A stretch of DNA of 64,000 nucleotides from Echinometra lucunter (taxonomy: Eukaryota; Echinodermata; Echinoidea; Camarodonta; Echinometridae): NCBI GenBank assembly GCA_029962745.1, contig CM057158.1, positions 6,768,465-6,832,464 of the forward strand. Reading direction: 5' to 3'. Of this stretch, positions 22,163-32,471 are shown in pieces. Below the pieces are notes generated by a model. It worked only from the letters and a program-made list of their open reading frames with translations, ran no database searches and was not told the origin of the DNA. Position numbers and translations under genes: made by a program. How positions within the stretch are numbered: position 1 is the stretch's first letter; every line of letters starts with the position of its first letter.

Positions 22163-23383
22163 ATGGAGAAAGCAGACAGTGTTGAATCTGAGATTGGAGA
22201 TGAGGAGGAGAGCCTTTGGAGTAATCTTCCAGACCACGTCCTGGTGAACATCTTCTCTCTCCTAGAGCTGAATGATCGTCGTCAGGCTGCCCTCACATGT
22301 AAAGCATGGAGTGAGATATTTGGCACTCCATCTCTGTGGCGGAGATTCAAGTTTTGTTTCTTTAAAGAGTCTGACTCCATTCAGCTGAAGTGCCTGGACC
22401 TCTATGGGAGCCAGCTCAGAAATGTCTGTGTGGTGCTGAATCAGAAAGGAGAGGACAATCGCAAAAATGCCTGTGAGGTGATTACTCGTCTGGCTGAGTG
22501 CCCTGATCGCAGACTTCAAGAGATCACGATACAGTTCACGAGGGACAACCCTCTCTTCTTCAAAGGAGCTGATTTCCTGGACAGTCTGGCTTTGCTGTTT
22601 GGACCCCCTGCTGCGACAGTGACTATGCACAACCAGCTACGCAAGGTTGATCTGAGCCAACTGGCATTATCAATTAATGATATCCTTCTTGCTTTGCTTG
22701 CAAACAATCACCCAAATCTTGAAATCCTCAACATCCAAAATCACTCTCTCACCTGCCACATAAGCACAGAGCACATGCTGGACCTCGTACGGAAATGCAA
22801 AAAGCTGCGTGAACTTAGTACTTTCTACAAGTCGGTATCAGATGATGTCTTCAAGGCTTTTGCAGAGCCAGACCATGCACCTTTGGAGTACCTGTCGCTT
22901 GCATGTCGACGAGAGGAGAAGTATCACAAGCCCCTGTCAGCAGAGGCCTGGGACATGCTTGTTGCTTCTTCTCCAAAGCTTCGTGTGAGCTTACTCTTTG
23001 ATCACACCATTGAGCGTCATCAGATAAGACATATCTTGCATCCTCAGATCCCTCTCACTGAGCTTGCCATGAGGACTATGTCAGAGCTCCATCATGAAGT
23101 AGGAATTGTGGCCTCCTTCTACCCACGCACTCTGGAAGTGTTCATCGTAGTGACCAAGGGTTCAGAGTCCTTCAAGGCAGAACTGATGAGGCTGGTGTCT
23201 ACGGCCCCTCGTCTTCGAGTCCTTCACTGCTACTGTGGACTGGACAGAGACACCATTGACAAGATCAAAGAGCTCTGTCCAAACCTGGAGGAGTCCACCT
23301 TGAAAACAGAAGATGACTTCAACGAGATGCAGAGGGTTTTTGTTGGTAGGGCAGCACGGAACACTGTCATGTCTGGCCGGTAA
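22163..23383 (+). CDS. F-box protein of the FBXO33/FBXO39 type
   Basis: A single-exon ORF of 406 aa. The ATG at 22163 follows an acceptor at 22147 and an in-frame context of CAAAATGG. Residues about 18-63 are an F-box (LPDHVLVNIFSLLELNDRRQ, then CKAWSEI and SLWRRFKF), the segment that binds Skp1 in SCF ubiquitin ligases. The remainder (about 75-400) has leucine-rich repeat-like periodicity, for example LRKVDLSQL, LEILNIQNH, LEYLSLACR and LRVLHCYCGL. The stretch APLEYLSL...KPLS...W..L...SPKLRV with IPL further on resembles FBXO33, and the fold also resembles FBXO39. I infer a substrate-recognition subunit; the substrate is unknown. No lesions seen. Orthology between FBXO33 and FBXO39 is not settled here, so no symbol is given. 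Confidence 0.9.
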   Translation: MEKADSVESEIGDEEESLWSNLPDHVLVNIFSLLELNDRRQAALTCKAWSEIFGTPSLWRRFKFCFFKESDSIQLKCLDLYGSQLRNVCVVLNQKGEDNRKNACEVITRLAECPDRRLQEITIQFTRDNPLFFKGADFLDSLALLFGPPAATVTMHNQLRKVDLSQLALSINDILLALLANNHPNLEILNIQNHSLTCHISTEHMLDLVRKCKKLRELSTFYKSVSDDVFKAFAEPDHAPLEYLSLACRREEKYHKPLSAEAWDMLVASSPKLRVSLLFDHTIERHQIRHILHPQIPLTELAMRTMSELHHEVGIVASFYPRTLEVFIVVTKGSESFKAELMRLVSTAPRLRVLHCYCGLDRDTIDKIKELCPNLEESTLKTEDDFNEMQRVFVGRAARNTVMSGR

Positions 23384-24768
23384 AGGGTTCATTAACATGA
23401 AGAATCTATTTCATCCCTCTTTGTTCTCTTATCCATCTTAACAGGGACAATAATTCATGTAATCATATATTCTGTTTGCTACATTAAGGCATTATGGAAG
23501 AAAGAAAACAGATGAAATATCAAATTAACTTCATCCAATTTCTGATGGGCTGTACTTACCAACAACTTGAATGGGAATGGGAATGAAATACCCTTCTTAA
23601 ATTTTGGAATGCATGTCTTAATAGTTTTACCTTTTTAAAGGGAAAATCCTTCCTATCAAGGGATTATAGATGAAAGGGAGATTACAAGCAAAAATTTGAG
23701 TCATCAATATTGTATGACTGATCTTATTTTTTTCTTAGCTAATCAATGAGAAATGAAAATTTCATTTCATGGTGATAAAAAGTCTGGATCAAAATCATTA
23801 CAACTGTTTTCAGTCATCATGCATGATAGATTGTATGTTCATACCGGTAATTACAAAGCAGTTATTTTATTTCCACCTCTCTCTTGCAATGAAAGATGGA
23901 CATTAAAACTATATTTCATTTGTTATTGAAAAGCAGTGATAGTTTTAGGTCCTGGTTAAGAAGTAATGGACCCTCCTCTTCATCATGTTATTATTATTAT
24001 GCTTATCTTGTTTTCTTTTTTTTTTTTCTTTTTACATGGAAACAGATGATTGGAGATGTTTATGGTGAGAGCAAGTTCTTCTGACTTGACAGAAGGAGAC
24101 ATGTAAATCCACATCATCCCTGTGCATGGCCTTGGCTCAGCATGATGCAGCATTACAGGTGTTTTATGAAAACTTTGAATTAAGTTGTCATTAATCATTA
24201 ATTCAGTCAGTAGACCAGACCTTTATTCTGAATGCAATTTTCTCTTATAGTTTAGGAAAAATATGTACTTATCAGAATAGATGTATTAAAGTATGATTGA
24301 GTAGTCATAGTCGATCTGTTGATAGGCTGATTTTTTCAAAGATACATGCACCATCAACTATGAAAAGACACATTTGTAAAAACAATTAAAATATCACTTT
24401 CAAAGCATGAAACAGTTTTCAGAGTACCGTACCAGTGCCCTTGATTTCTGATGTATTTGATGTCGTATACTTCTTCAACCAAAGGGTTTTCTTGATGACA
24501 CGACAGCTTGCCTGAGGCTTTCCTAACTAGTTAACAAGAGTTTGTGAAGTTGATTCATCCTTATAGATGCTAGCATGCTGGTAAATTGAATAGACTATCA
24601 CTGGTTTTTCTTGAAAAAATTTCAATATGTAAGTAAATAATTGCATTACATAGACATCACTGGGAAATAATGCATGTACTAAAGCCCATGCATTCAAATT
24701 TAGTTTACCTCACTTGCAAAACATGATCACAATAATGAACAAAAAGGTGATTCTTTAGTTGCAAATTT
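23384..24768 (+). other. Presumed 3' UTR and downstream flank of the F-box gene
   Basis: AT-rich sequence with no further coding frame and no clear AATAAA close to the stop. The UTR end is not determinable. Nothing else recognised before the satellite element at 24769. Confidence 0.35.
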
Positions 24769-26674
24769 TTGTCTCGCCTGCGTAGCGGAGCGAGACATAG
24801 GTATCACTATTTCCGGTGTCGGCGTCGGCGTCGGCGTCGTCGTCAACAATTGTGTTGTACACCCAATAACTTTCTATAGCTTTAAGGTGGGATCACCAAA
24901 TTCATACCAGAGGTCCATCTCTTGAAGGCGCAGGTCAAGTTCGAATATGAGTCGAATTTGAATAAGGTCAAAGGTCAAAGGTCAATGAACTTTCCATGAC
25001 TGGCACTGTGCTATATTGTACACACAATAACTTTTTATACCTTCGAGGTAGGATTGCCAAATTCATACAAGAGGTCCATCTCTTGAAGGTGCAGGTCAAG
25101 ATCGAATGTGAGTTGAATTTGATTAAGGTCAAAGGTCAAAGGTCAATGAACTTTCCATGACTGGCACTGTGCTGTGTTGTACACACAATAACTTTCTATA
25201 GCTTCGAGGTGGGATCACCAAATTTATACCAGAGGTACATCTCTTGAAGGCACAGGTCAAGTTTGAGTATGAGTTGAATTTGAATAAGGTCAGAGGTCAA
25301 AGGTCAATGAACTTTCCATGACTGGCACTGTGCTATGTTGTACACACAATAACTTTCTATACCTTCGAGGTAGGATTGCCAAATTCATATGAGAGGTCCA
25401 TCTCTTGAAGGTGCAGGTCAAGTTCGAATGTGAGTTGAATTTGATTAAGGTCAAAGGTCAAAGGTCAATGAACTTTTCATAACTGGCACTGTGCTATGTT
25501 GTACACCTAATAACTTTCTATAGCTTTGACGTGGAATCACCAAATTCATACCAGAGGTCCATCTCTTGAAGGCGCAGGTCAAGTTCGAATATGAGTCGAA
25601 TTTGAATAAGGTCAAAGGTCAAAGGTCAATGAACTTTCCATGACTGGCACTGTGCTATATTGTACACACAATAACTTTTTATACCTTCGAGGTAGGATTG
25701 CCAAATTCATACAAGAGGTCCATCTCTTGAAGGTGCAGGTCAAGTTCGAATGTGAGTTGAATTTGATTAAGGTCAAAGGTCAAAGGTCAATGAACTTTCC
25801 ATGACTGGCACTGTGCTGTGTTGTACACACAATAACTTTCTATAGCTTTGACGTGGAATCACCAAATTCATACCAGAGGTCCATCTCTTGAAGGCGCAGG
25901 TCAAGTTCGAATATGAGTCGAATTTGAATAAGGTCAAAGGTCAAAGGTCAATGAACTTTCCATGACTGGCACTGTGCTATATTGTACACACAATAACTTT
26001 TTATACCTTCGAGGTAGGATTGCCAAATTCATACAAGAGGTCCATCTCTTGAAGGTGCAGGTCAAGTTCGAATGTGAGTTGAATTTGATTAAGGTCAAAG
26101 GTCAAAGGTCAATGAACTTTCCATGACTGGCACTGTGCTGTGTTGTACACACAATAACTTTCTATAGCTTCGAGGTGGGATCACCAAATTTATACCAGAG
26201 GTACATCTCTTGAAGGCACAGGTCAAGTTCGAATGTGAGTTGAATTTGATTAAGGTCAAAGGTCAAAGGTCAATGAACTTTTCATAACTGGCACTGTGCT
26301 ATGTTGAACACCTAATAACTTTCTATAGCTTTGACGTGGAATCACCAAATTCATACCATTTTTCAAACAATAAGTTTGCCATAACACCTTAATAATTAAT
26401 TTAATTTTACAATTTTACTCACATTATTATCAGTTACATTCTTTTTCACTAACATTCATTTCCTTACTTGCATGGAAATAATTATAGCTTCATAGTATTA
26501 ACAGCATTCTTAGTGTTATCTGATTTCCTAGGGATAAAGTAGGCCTATACCATTATTGCATATGTAAACTGTCAGAACCACAATTCACCCCCTAAACTGC
26601 TGACAGCCTCAGAAGTCATATAGCATAGTTTTGACATGCAGTCTCTTCATGACTGCAATATGCAGGCGAGACAA
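24769..26674. mobile_element. Inverted-repeat-bounded element filled with a 161-bp satellite
   Basis: TTGTCTCGCCTGC at 24769-24781 and its exact reverse complement GCAGGCGAGACAA at 26662-26674 bound about 1.9 kb. Just inside the left end are GCGTAGCGGAGCGAGAC (partly palindromic with the terminus) and GGTGTCGGCGTCGGCG. The satellite occupies about 24850-26358, and about 300 bp of AT-rich sequence follows it. No ORF of substance. It resembles non-autonomous elements that amplify internal tandem repeats. Confidence 0.8.
24850..26358 (+). repeat. 161-bp satellite, about 9.4 units, carrying AGGTCA direct repeats
   Basis: The landmark TGGCACTGTG recurs at 25001, 25162, 25323, 25484, 25645, 25806, 25967, 26128 and 26289, always 161 bp apart. 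Units alternate between type A (GGGATCACCAAA or GGAATCACCAAA, usually with ...ATATGAGTCGAATTTGAAT) and type B (AGGATTGCCAAA ... TGTGAGTTGAATTTGATT), so the higher-order unit is 322 bp. Almost every unit contains AGGTCAAAGGTCAAAGGTCA, two overlapping DR1 sites, plus a further AGGTCAAG. The unit length is not divisible by three, and no long ORF crosses the array. Confidence 0.9.
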
Positions 26675-29469
26675 CGCTTGGCGTTTGCCTTGTTTAATGA
26701 AAGCAGTGGTGTACTTTCACAGGGCTACTCTTGACTTTGAATTAAAGGGTAAATGATAAAAATTGATTACCACGTACAATTGGTATACATGTATGACAAT
26801 TTACTTTGCATGAACTTCATGTGTTTTATGAAGTTGATATAGACTCACTATCCATCATAAGCTTTCTGGACATCAATCAGTATTTTCTTCTTGCTTAGAT
26901 AAATATTGATCTTATTGGTTGTGAAAACTGTAATGGTAAAACCAACAAACCTATGGTTTTTATGTTTTTTTAAAAAGCAATCTGAGGTCAGTATTTTTGG
27001 GAGGTCACAAATTGTGCAAATTCAAACTTTTTTTTTAAAATTGATATCTTTCAGTAGGAAATATTCAATGCTTTTGATTTTCATATTGTCTATAAAGATG
27101 TAATTGATATAGATTGGAGTATATTGTTGTATGCATGGATATCAAAGCAAGTATCAGTCTAGTCTGAAAATGAAAAGTGTGAAAAAGTGTGAAATATCAT
27201 GATGGACCAGTTTTGCTGCTATTGAATTTTTCAGTCATGACAATCACAATGTTTTGGGCACACTAAGCAAGTATTTTTTAGAATATTTTTTATTGCTGTT
27301 TTCTCTATGCCTGCTGCAATTTCACCCTTGAACTTGCAGAATGTATAGTGCAAATTTGTCAGTGTGTTCATAATATTTTTAAGCTCTATTAATACTATTT
27401 ATCAGAAACTGATTGATACAGAATTAAAAATAAAAAAGAAATGTTCATGTACAACTCCTTTGCTTCAAGAATTCATACAAAGCTGTTCAGTATTTTAAAT
27501 CTACTTTAATATCTATCTGTGAATTATAATTTGATATCATTATCACTGATACTATAACTGGAAAACAAAAACACATTTTAGAAAAAAAGCCACAGTACTA
27601 AAATATAGTTGACATACTCTGTGTAATTTCCTTTTATTTCATTTCATTTTATGTTATAGTTTTTAAAGATTTAATCATGTGTTGCTTAGTAAGCTATTTG
27701 GTATGCAGGGTCATATCTATATGATCATACAACAGTTTTTTTAGGTGAATCCAAAATCTCTCTCCTCTCTCTATATATTCTTTATTCTTTGCAACTCAAG
27801 AAGTTGGATTGAAATCTTATGTAAAAGGGCAGCATAAATATTCAATAAAGGTTTATAATCTGTCATGAATATTTAGAAAACAGAAATAAAGATTAATAAT
27901 ATTTATATGTAGAGTAGTTACCATTTTATATTATTTTATGCTATTTAGTGTTCTTATTGTTGTTATTTGAATTGCAGTAAATTCATATGACATATACTCA
28001 TTGATTTTATATTTTCAAAGTTTCAGGTTATAGAGGTGCAATTTTTATTAATCATGGCTTTGAAGCATGATAATGATATGTCTTCCAAAAAAAATTCAGC
28101 TTTTACAATTTTCAACTTGCATTGTCTGAGGGTGCTTGTGCATGTATATGCATGGAAATGGTCATGTGTTTTCTTTGTACATGTTGCATTTTTGAATGCA
28201 TTTGCCTTGGTCTTTATTTGATTTCATTGTTTACCTTTCGTCACAAAAGCCATTTGCGGCCAAAAAAGTAGTCTTTCGCATTTTAACCCTATGCAAAGCT
28301 CTGCTGTTAGGGTGTTCCACCCCACAAGTGGAAAATTAATAATGAATGAATAAATAAATTACTTGTGCCTGTCATTTGAACAGTAAATGCAATTTCAATT
28401 TTTTTTTTTGTCACTAGAAAGATCCATCGCATGTTACCAAATAGGAATGTTGTATTATTAAGTGTTAGCCACCATTTTACCAATGGTATATTTTGAGAAA
28501 GCTGTACTGCTTAAAAAGGTTAGTCTTGCATAAGATATGTGATGAAATGTTTTTAACAATGCAAGATGTTTGTAACGTTGAAATTGATTCTCAGTTGCCC
28601 GATTCATTAGCATTGACGATAAGCTACCAGTAAGTAATCGTTTTATCCTAGCAAGTACTTCTTTGCCAAAATTGGCAGTTTGCAGTGTTAAAATGATAAC
28701 ATGAATGTATCCGAAGGAAGACAGTGTGTGATTTTTTTCAGGCAATCTTTCAGTGCATAAGATTAATGAAAATTTTTATTGCAATCGGCCACTGTAGAAG
28801 AACCCATAGAAAAAAAATGGAAGTAATAAAAAAAGGTCTATGCAGCTTTCATGTACCATTTTTTTTTTTTTCCCAGGGAGTAAGGTCTGGTAGATTTTTG
28901 ACCAGTAATGATAATGATTACAATAAAGATCACTGCCAAATCGCTCAAGCATTTTTACATGAAAAAGGAAAGAAAATTCTATGGTCGGTTGGACCTGACC
29001 TATACATGGTTATCAGACTTCCCCGCCAATTTTACAGTCTTGTTATTGTTACTGGTCTCCTGTGATCTAGGTCCAAGACTGGTGGATAACCCTTTCTAAC
29101 ATACATGTACCCAGTCTGTGTCTTTTTACCCCAGCTACTAGTACGCAACTATTCTTAGATTCTTTCAGAATTTATTCTGGTTATACTCCCATCATTACAC
29201 CCCTGGAATCCTTTAAAATCCACCATAAAAATGTACTGAAGGCATTATTAATTAAACAAACTGGCATTTAATATATTTATCTGGTACATTAAGTGAAATT
29301 AAAGAAAAATTCATTTCACATGAAGTGATTAAAAGAAAAAAAAAAGGAGTTTGTAACTATGATTCGTATTTGTGTAATCTTCTTTCTAGTTTGTGTGTGG
29401 GTTGTGTGGAGTTTGATGTATGCTTTGAGATGACCAGAAATTATCTGGCCTTACTGCAGAATTTGTTGA

Positions 29470-29606
29470 TGGGGGGGGGGGGGGGGGGGGAGGGGGAGGG
29501 AGAAAGAAAGAAGAAGAAGAAGAAGAGGTGAAGAAGAAAAAGAAGAGGTGAAGAAGAAAAAGAAGAAGAGAAAGAAGAGAGAGAGAGGAAGAGAGATAGA
29601 ATGAAG
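29470..29606. repeat. Poly-G run followed by a GA-rich purine tract
   Basis: More than 20 consecutive G at 29470-29490, then AGAAAG/AAGAAG repeats. Encoded ORFs on either strand are low-complexity artefacts. Such a polypurine tract could form a triplex or G-quadruplex; that is inference. Confidence 0.8.
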
Positions 29607-30183
29607 GGGTGGAGAAATTCACAATTACATTAAAGCACATTTCTAGAACTATAAAACTAGCTTATTAAAACCATATAGCAGGAGAGTTCTCAAAAGATCT
29701 AGATGGGTCATTTTTTCCTCCTCAAAATAAGCAAAAATCTCTTTTTCAGACTCCAAAAGCACATTTCACAATAGGGATTATATTTAAACCATGATTCATG
29801 TAAATACAATAAGAACAAAATGGGCATATAAAAGCGCATTACTCCCCCCCCCCCCCCCCCCCCCCCATTGGAAAAGCAGACGTGTGTTCTATGCTATGGA
29901 GATTTAGACCATGGTTTAAATCTAAACCCCTTTTGTGAATTTAGGGTCCTACAGTTCGAAGAAATAAAAAGGTTTTATCAGAATATGAACAAAAAATAGA
30001 AGATATGACATAACACTTTCAGTTTTACATGAAAAACATTGATAAAATATTTTTCAATGCACTGCCAATTTAGAGACTTTAATTAGTTACTGATACTGAT
30101 TAGAGATAATGAATAAGAGACACTTTACTGCTATGGGTTAAAGGAGTTTGTTTTAATGTTTGCTGTAACGAGGGATGGTTTCA

Positions 30184-30298
30184 TTCATGATCTGGGGGGG
30201 GGGGGCACTGCCATTACAAGGTGGACACCATGCTCGTACACAAAAAACATGTACGAGCATGGTGTCCACCTTGTAATGACAGTGGCCCCCCAGGTCAT
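30184..30298. repeat. Near-perfect foldback, about 50-bp arms
   Basis: The left arm runs from TCATGATCTGGGGG through CACTGCCATTACAAGGTGG and ACACCATGCTCGTACA. The right arm is its complement, TGTACGAGCATGGTGT through CCACCTTGTAATGACAGTG to CCCCCCAGGTCATG. A loop of only about nine bases (CAAAAAACA) separates them. Mismatches are few, so the duplication is young or maintained. Confidence 0.85.
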
Positions 30299-32000
30299 GG
30301 TCCCACTGTAGAGTACCAGATTTGTCTGCATGCAGCACGTATTAGAATTATAATTATACAATACAAATTGCACATAAAAAGGTAGTTGTAGGGTTGTAGG
30401 ATTTGAAGTATTTATTATGTCTGACAGAAGTTTCACAGCAAGTCTTATATGTTAAGTTTTTATTCCCAGCTGCAACCAGTCTCCATCCATCTTGCATGTA
30501 TGATTGTATAAACATATCATTCTCTATAAATCAGGTAACCTCCAACCCATATATTCCATTCCAAAAGAAATTAAAATTGTACAGAGTAATCCTTCAAGTA
30601 AAATACTGCCCTGATGGATAAAGCACAAAGGTCTGCCTGGAGCCAGAAGGATGTTAACTATAAGCAAAAAACGTGAAATCGAACTTACTTCCTTCTTGCT
30701 CTAAGCAGACTATATTTTATACATGTAAGCATGTAAGTTCCTTGTATTTGAAAATCAAGTAAAACATTTCAGTTGTGAGGTTAATGGTAAACATGGTCTG
30801 CAAACACTAAAAATACATATTTCAAATTTGCCACTAACTAGTCTCTGGTTTACAATATACACAGGAGCTCTGGAAATCAACATTTAGGAATGACATAACA
30901 TGTGGGCATCGTTCAGCTTTCTCAAATTTCTTAATCTCGGTAGTTAGAAAATATACACAATCCAATTCTATTATCATACACAGTATTCTTAAAGACAGCA
31001 AGACTGAGCAAGTGCCATATGAGTCCAAGATCCAAACTATTTACAGAATAGAGAGAAGCTGCAAGTTAATCAGAAGTAGATTCTTAATGAAGAAAATGGA
31101 GTACATAAAAAAATACAGACTATACTATACTTGTAAAACCTACTGCTGCCTGGCATTTTTTTTTTCTTTTGCCACATACAATAAAACCCCTTAAAAATAT
31201 ACTGGTATGACTATTTTCATCAACAGTTTATCTGAATTAGTTTCCTATATTTTGGGAGTGCGTACCATTCACCTATTTCACATTGGAGCGTAACATTTTA
31301 GTAGTGTATAGAGATGGTAAATTATAAATAAGGCTACTGTATTCAGGTAGGTTCAGCTCTTGTTATCCTACAACAGTGTATTTTGCTTCACTTTATACAA
31401 ACTACAGGTTAGAAATTCATAAGATCTGCTTGCAGTTCTGAAGAGTTGATTGACTTCCGAAAAAATGAAAGTGCTCTCTGAAATAAAACATTATAATACC
31501 ATGGTACATGTATTGGAATATTCCACTGTTGCATGCAATGAGGGAAAAGAAAAATCAATGGAAATACATGTAGTGAGTGAAAATTTGTACAGAACATATG
31601 TAAGAAAAACAAAACAACAACAACAACCCCCCCCCCCCAAACAAACAAATAGAGATTTCACATGTTTCATTGTTTCTACCCCCGTCCCCCTATTTCAACT
31701 ACTCCAGTACATGTGTGAGAAATAAGACTGAATGCGCATTCTAACTAAAGTTCCTTGAGTTTAATAGTTTGATTTATAATAACTAATAAACCTTGCAATT
31801 TTATAACATTAAAATAAATCTATAATAACAAATATAGCTCCAATACTGATACCCATTCAATACTTCAAAATGGCCTTATGACAGATTCAGTAAAATACAC
31901 CTACAACAATTCTGAATTACATGTACAATTAAAAAACAGTATGCATTAACAATCAGTTGTGTTCTTTCTATGACTGTGCTTGATTATCTGTAGTGGTAAA

Positions 32001-32471
32001 ACCAATTTCACAAATCATGAAATTATCATAATGAACTATGATGTAAGTGCATCAATATTGTGAAGAAGCAGTATATTCAAAACAGAAGTGGCAAGCCATG
32101 AGAATTCAACTACAAACACATCTGGAAGATGAGTGCAAGGCTTACAAAAATACACAATCCTTTTAAGAAGGAAAATTCACTCCTGCCTTCTACATGTCAG
32201 TCTCAAGTCGCTTTGTTGAGCCTACTCATTATCCCAACACCCGAATGATATCTACAATATATGTGGGTGGTGTAAAACAAAAAATACAAAATGATAAAAG
32301 AAATACATGAAGATACCATCTTAAACAAGTTTTTTATCGAATGGCATAGAGCAGATCAAAGTATTATCCAAACTCTTTTCAAGTCTATGTTTACTACATT
32401 TACTAAGCTTGGTTAATGAAAATTGACAGATTAAAGAAATATTTCAATATCTAAATCACAATGACATCTTA
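32001..32471 (-). other. Proximal 3' UTR of the CTCF-like gene
   Basis: Directly downstream of the TAG at 32474-32472 on the minus strand. AT-rich with no coding frame. Its end is not determinable; the UTR may extend well below 32 kb. Confidence 0.4.

Larger units (their letters stand above)
26675..32000. other. Intergenic region, AT-rich, no gene recognised
   Basis: Only short chance ORFs. It holds T/A-rich sequence, a G-run with a purine-rich tract (29470-29600), a C-run (29843-29866) and the foldback at 30184-30298. The proximal part of the CTCF-like 3' UTR probably reaches in from the right; candidate minus-strand poly(A) signals are not decisive. Confidence 0.4.

Noticed and set aside
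24850..26358. Regular repeats resembling a CRISPR array
   Set aside because: The units are tandem 161-bp copies without unique spacers, in an animal genome. It is a satellite.
29386..29640. Proline/serine-rich 84-aa frame
   Set aside because: Derived from a poly-G run and GA repeats.
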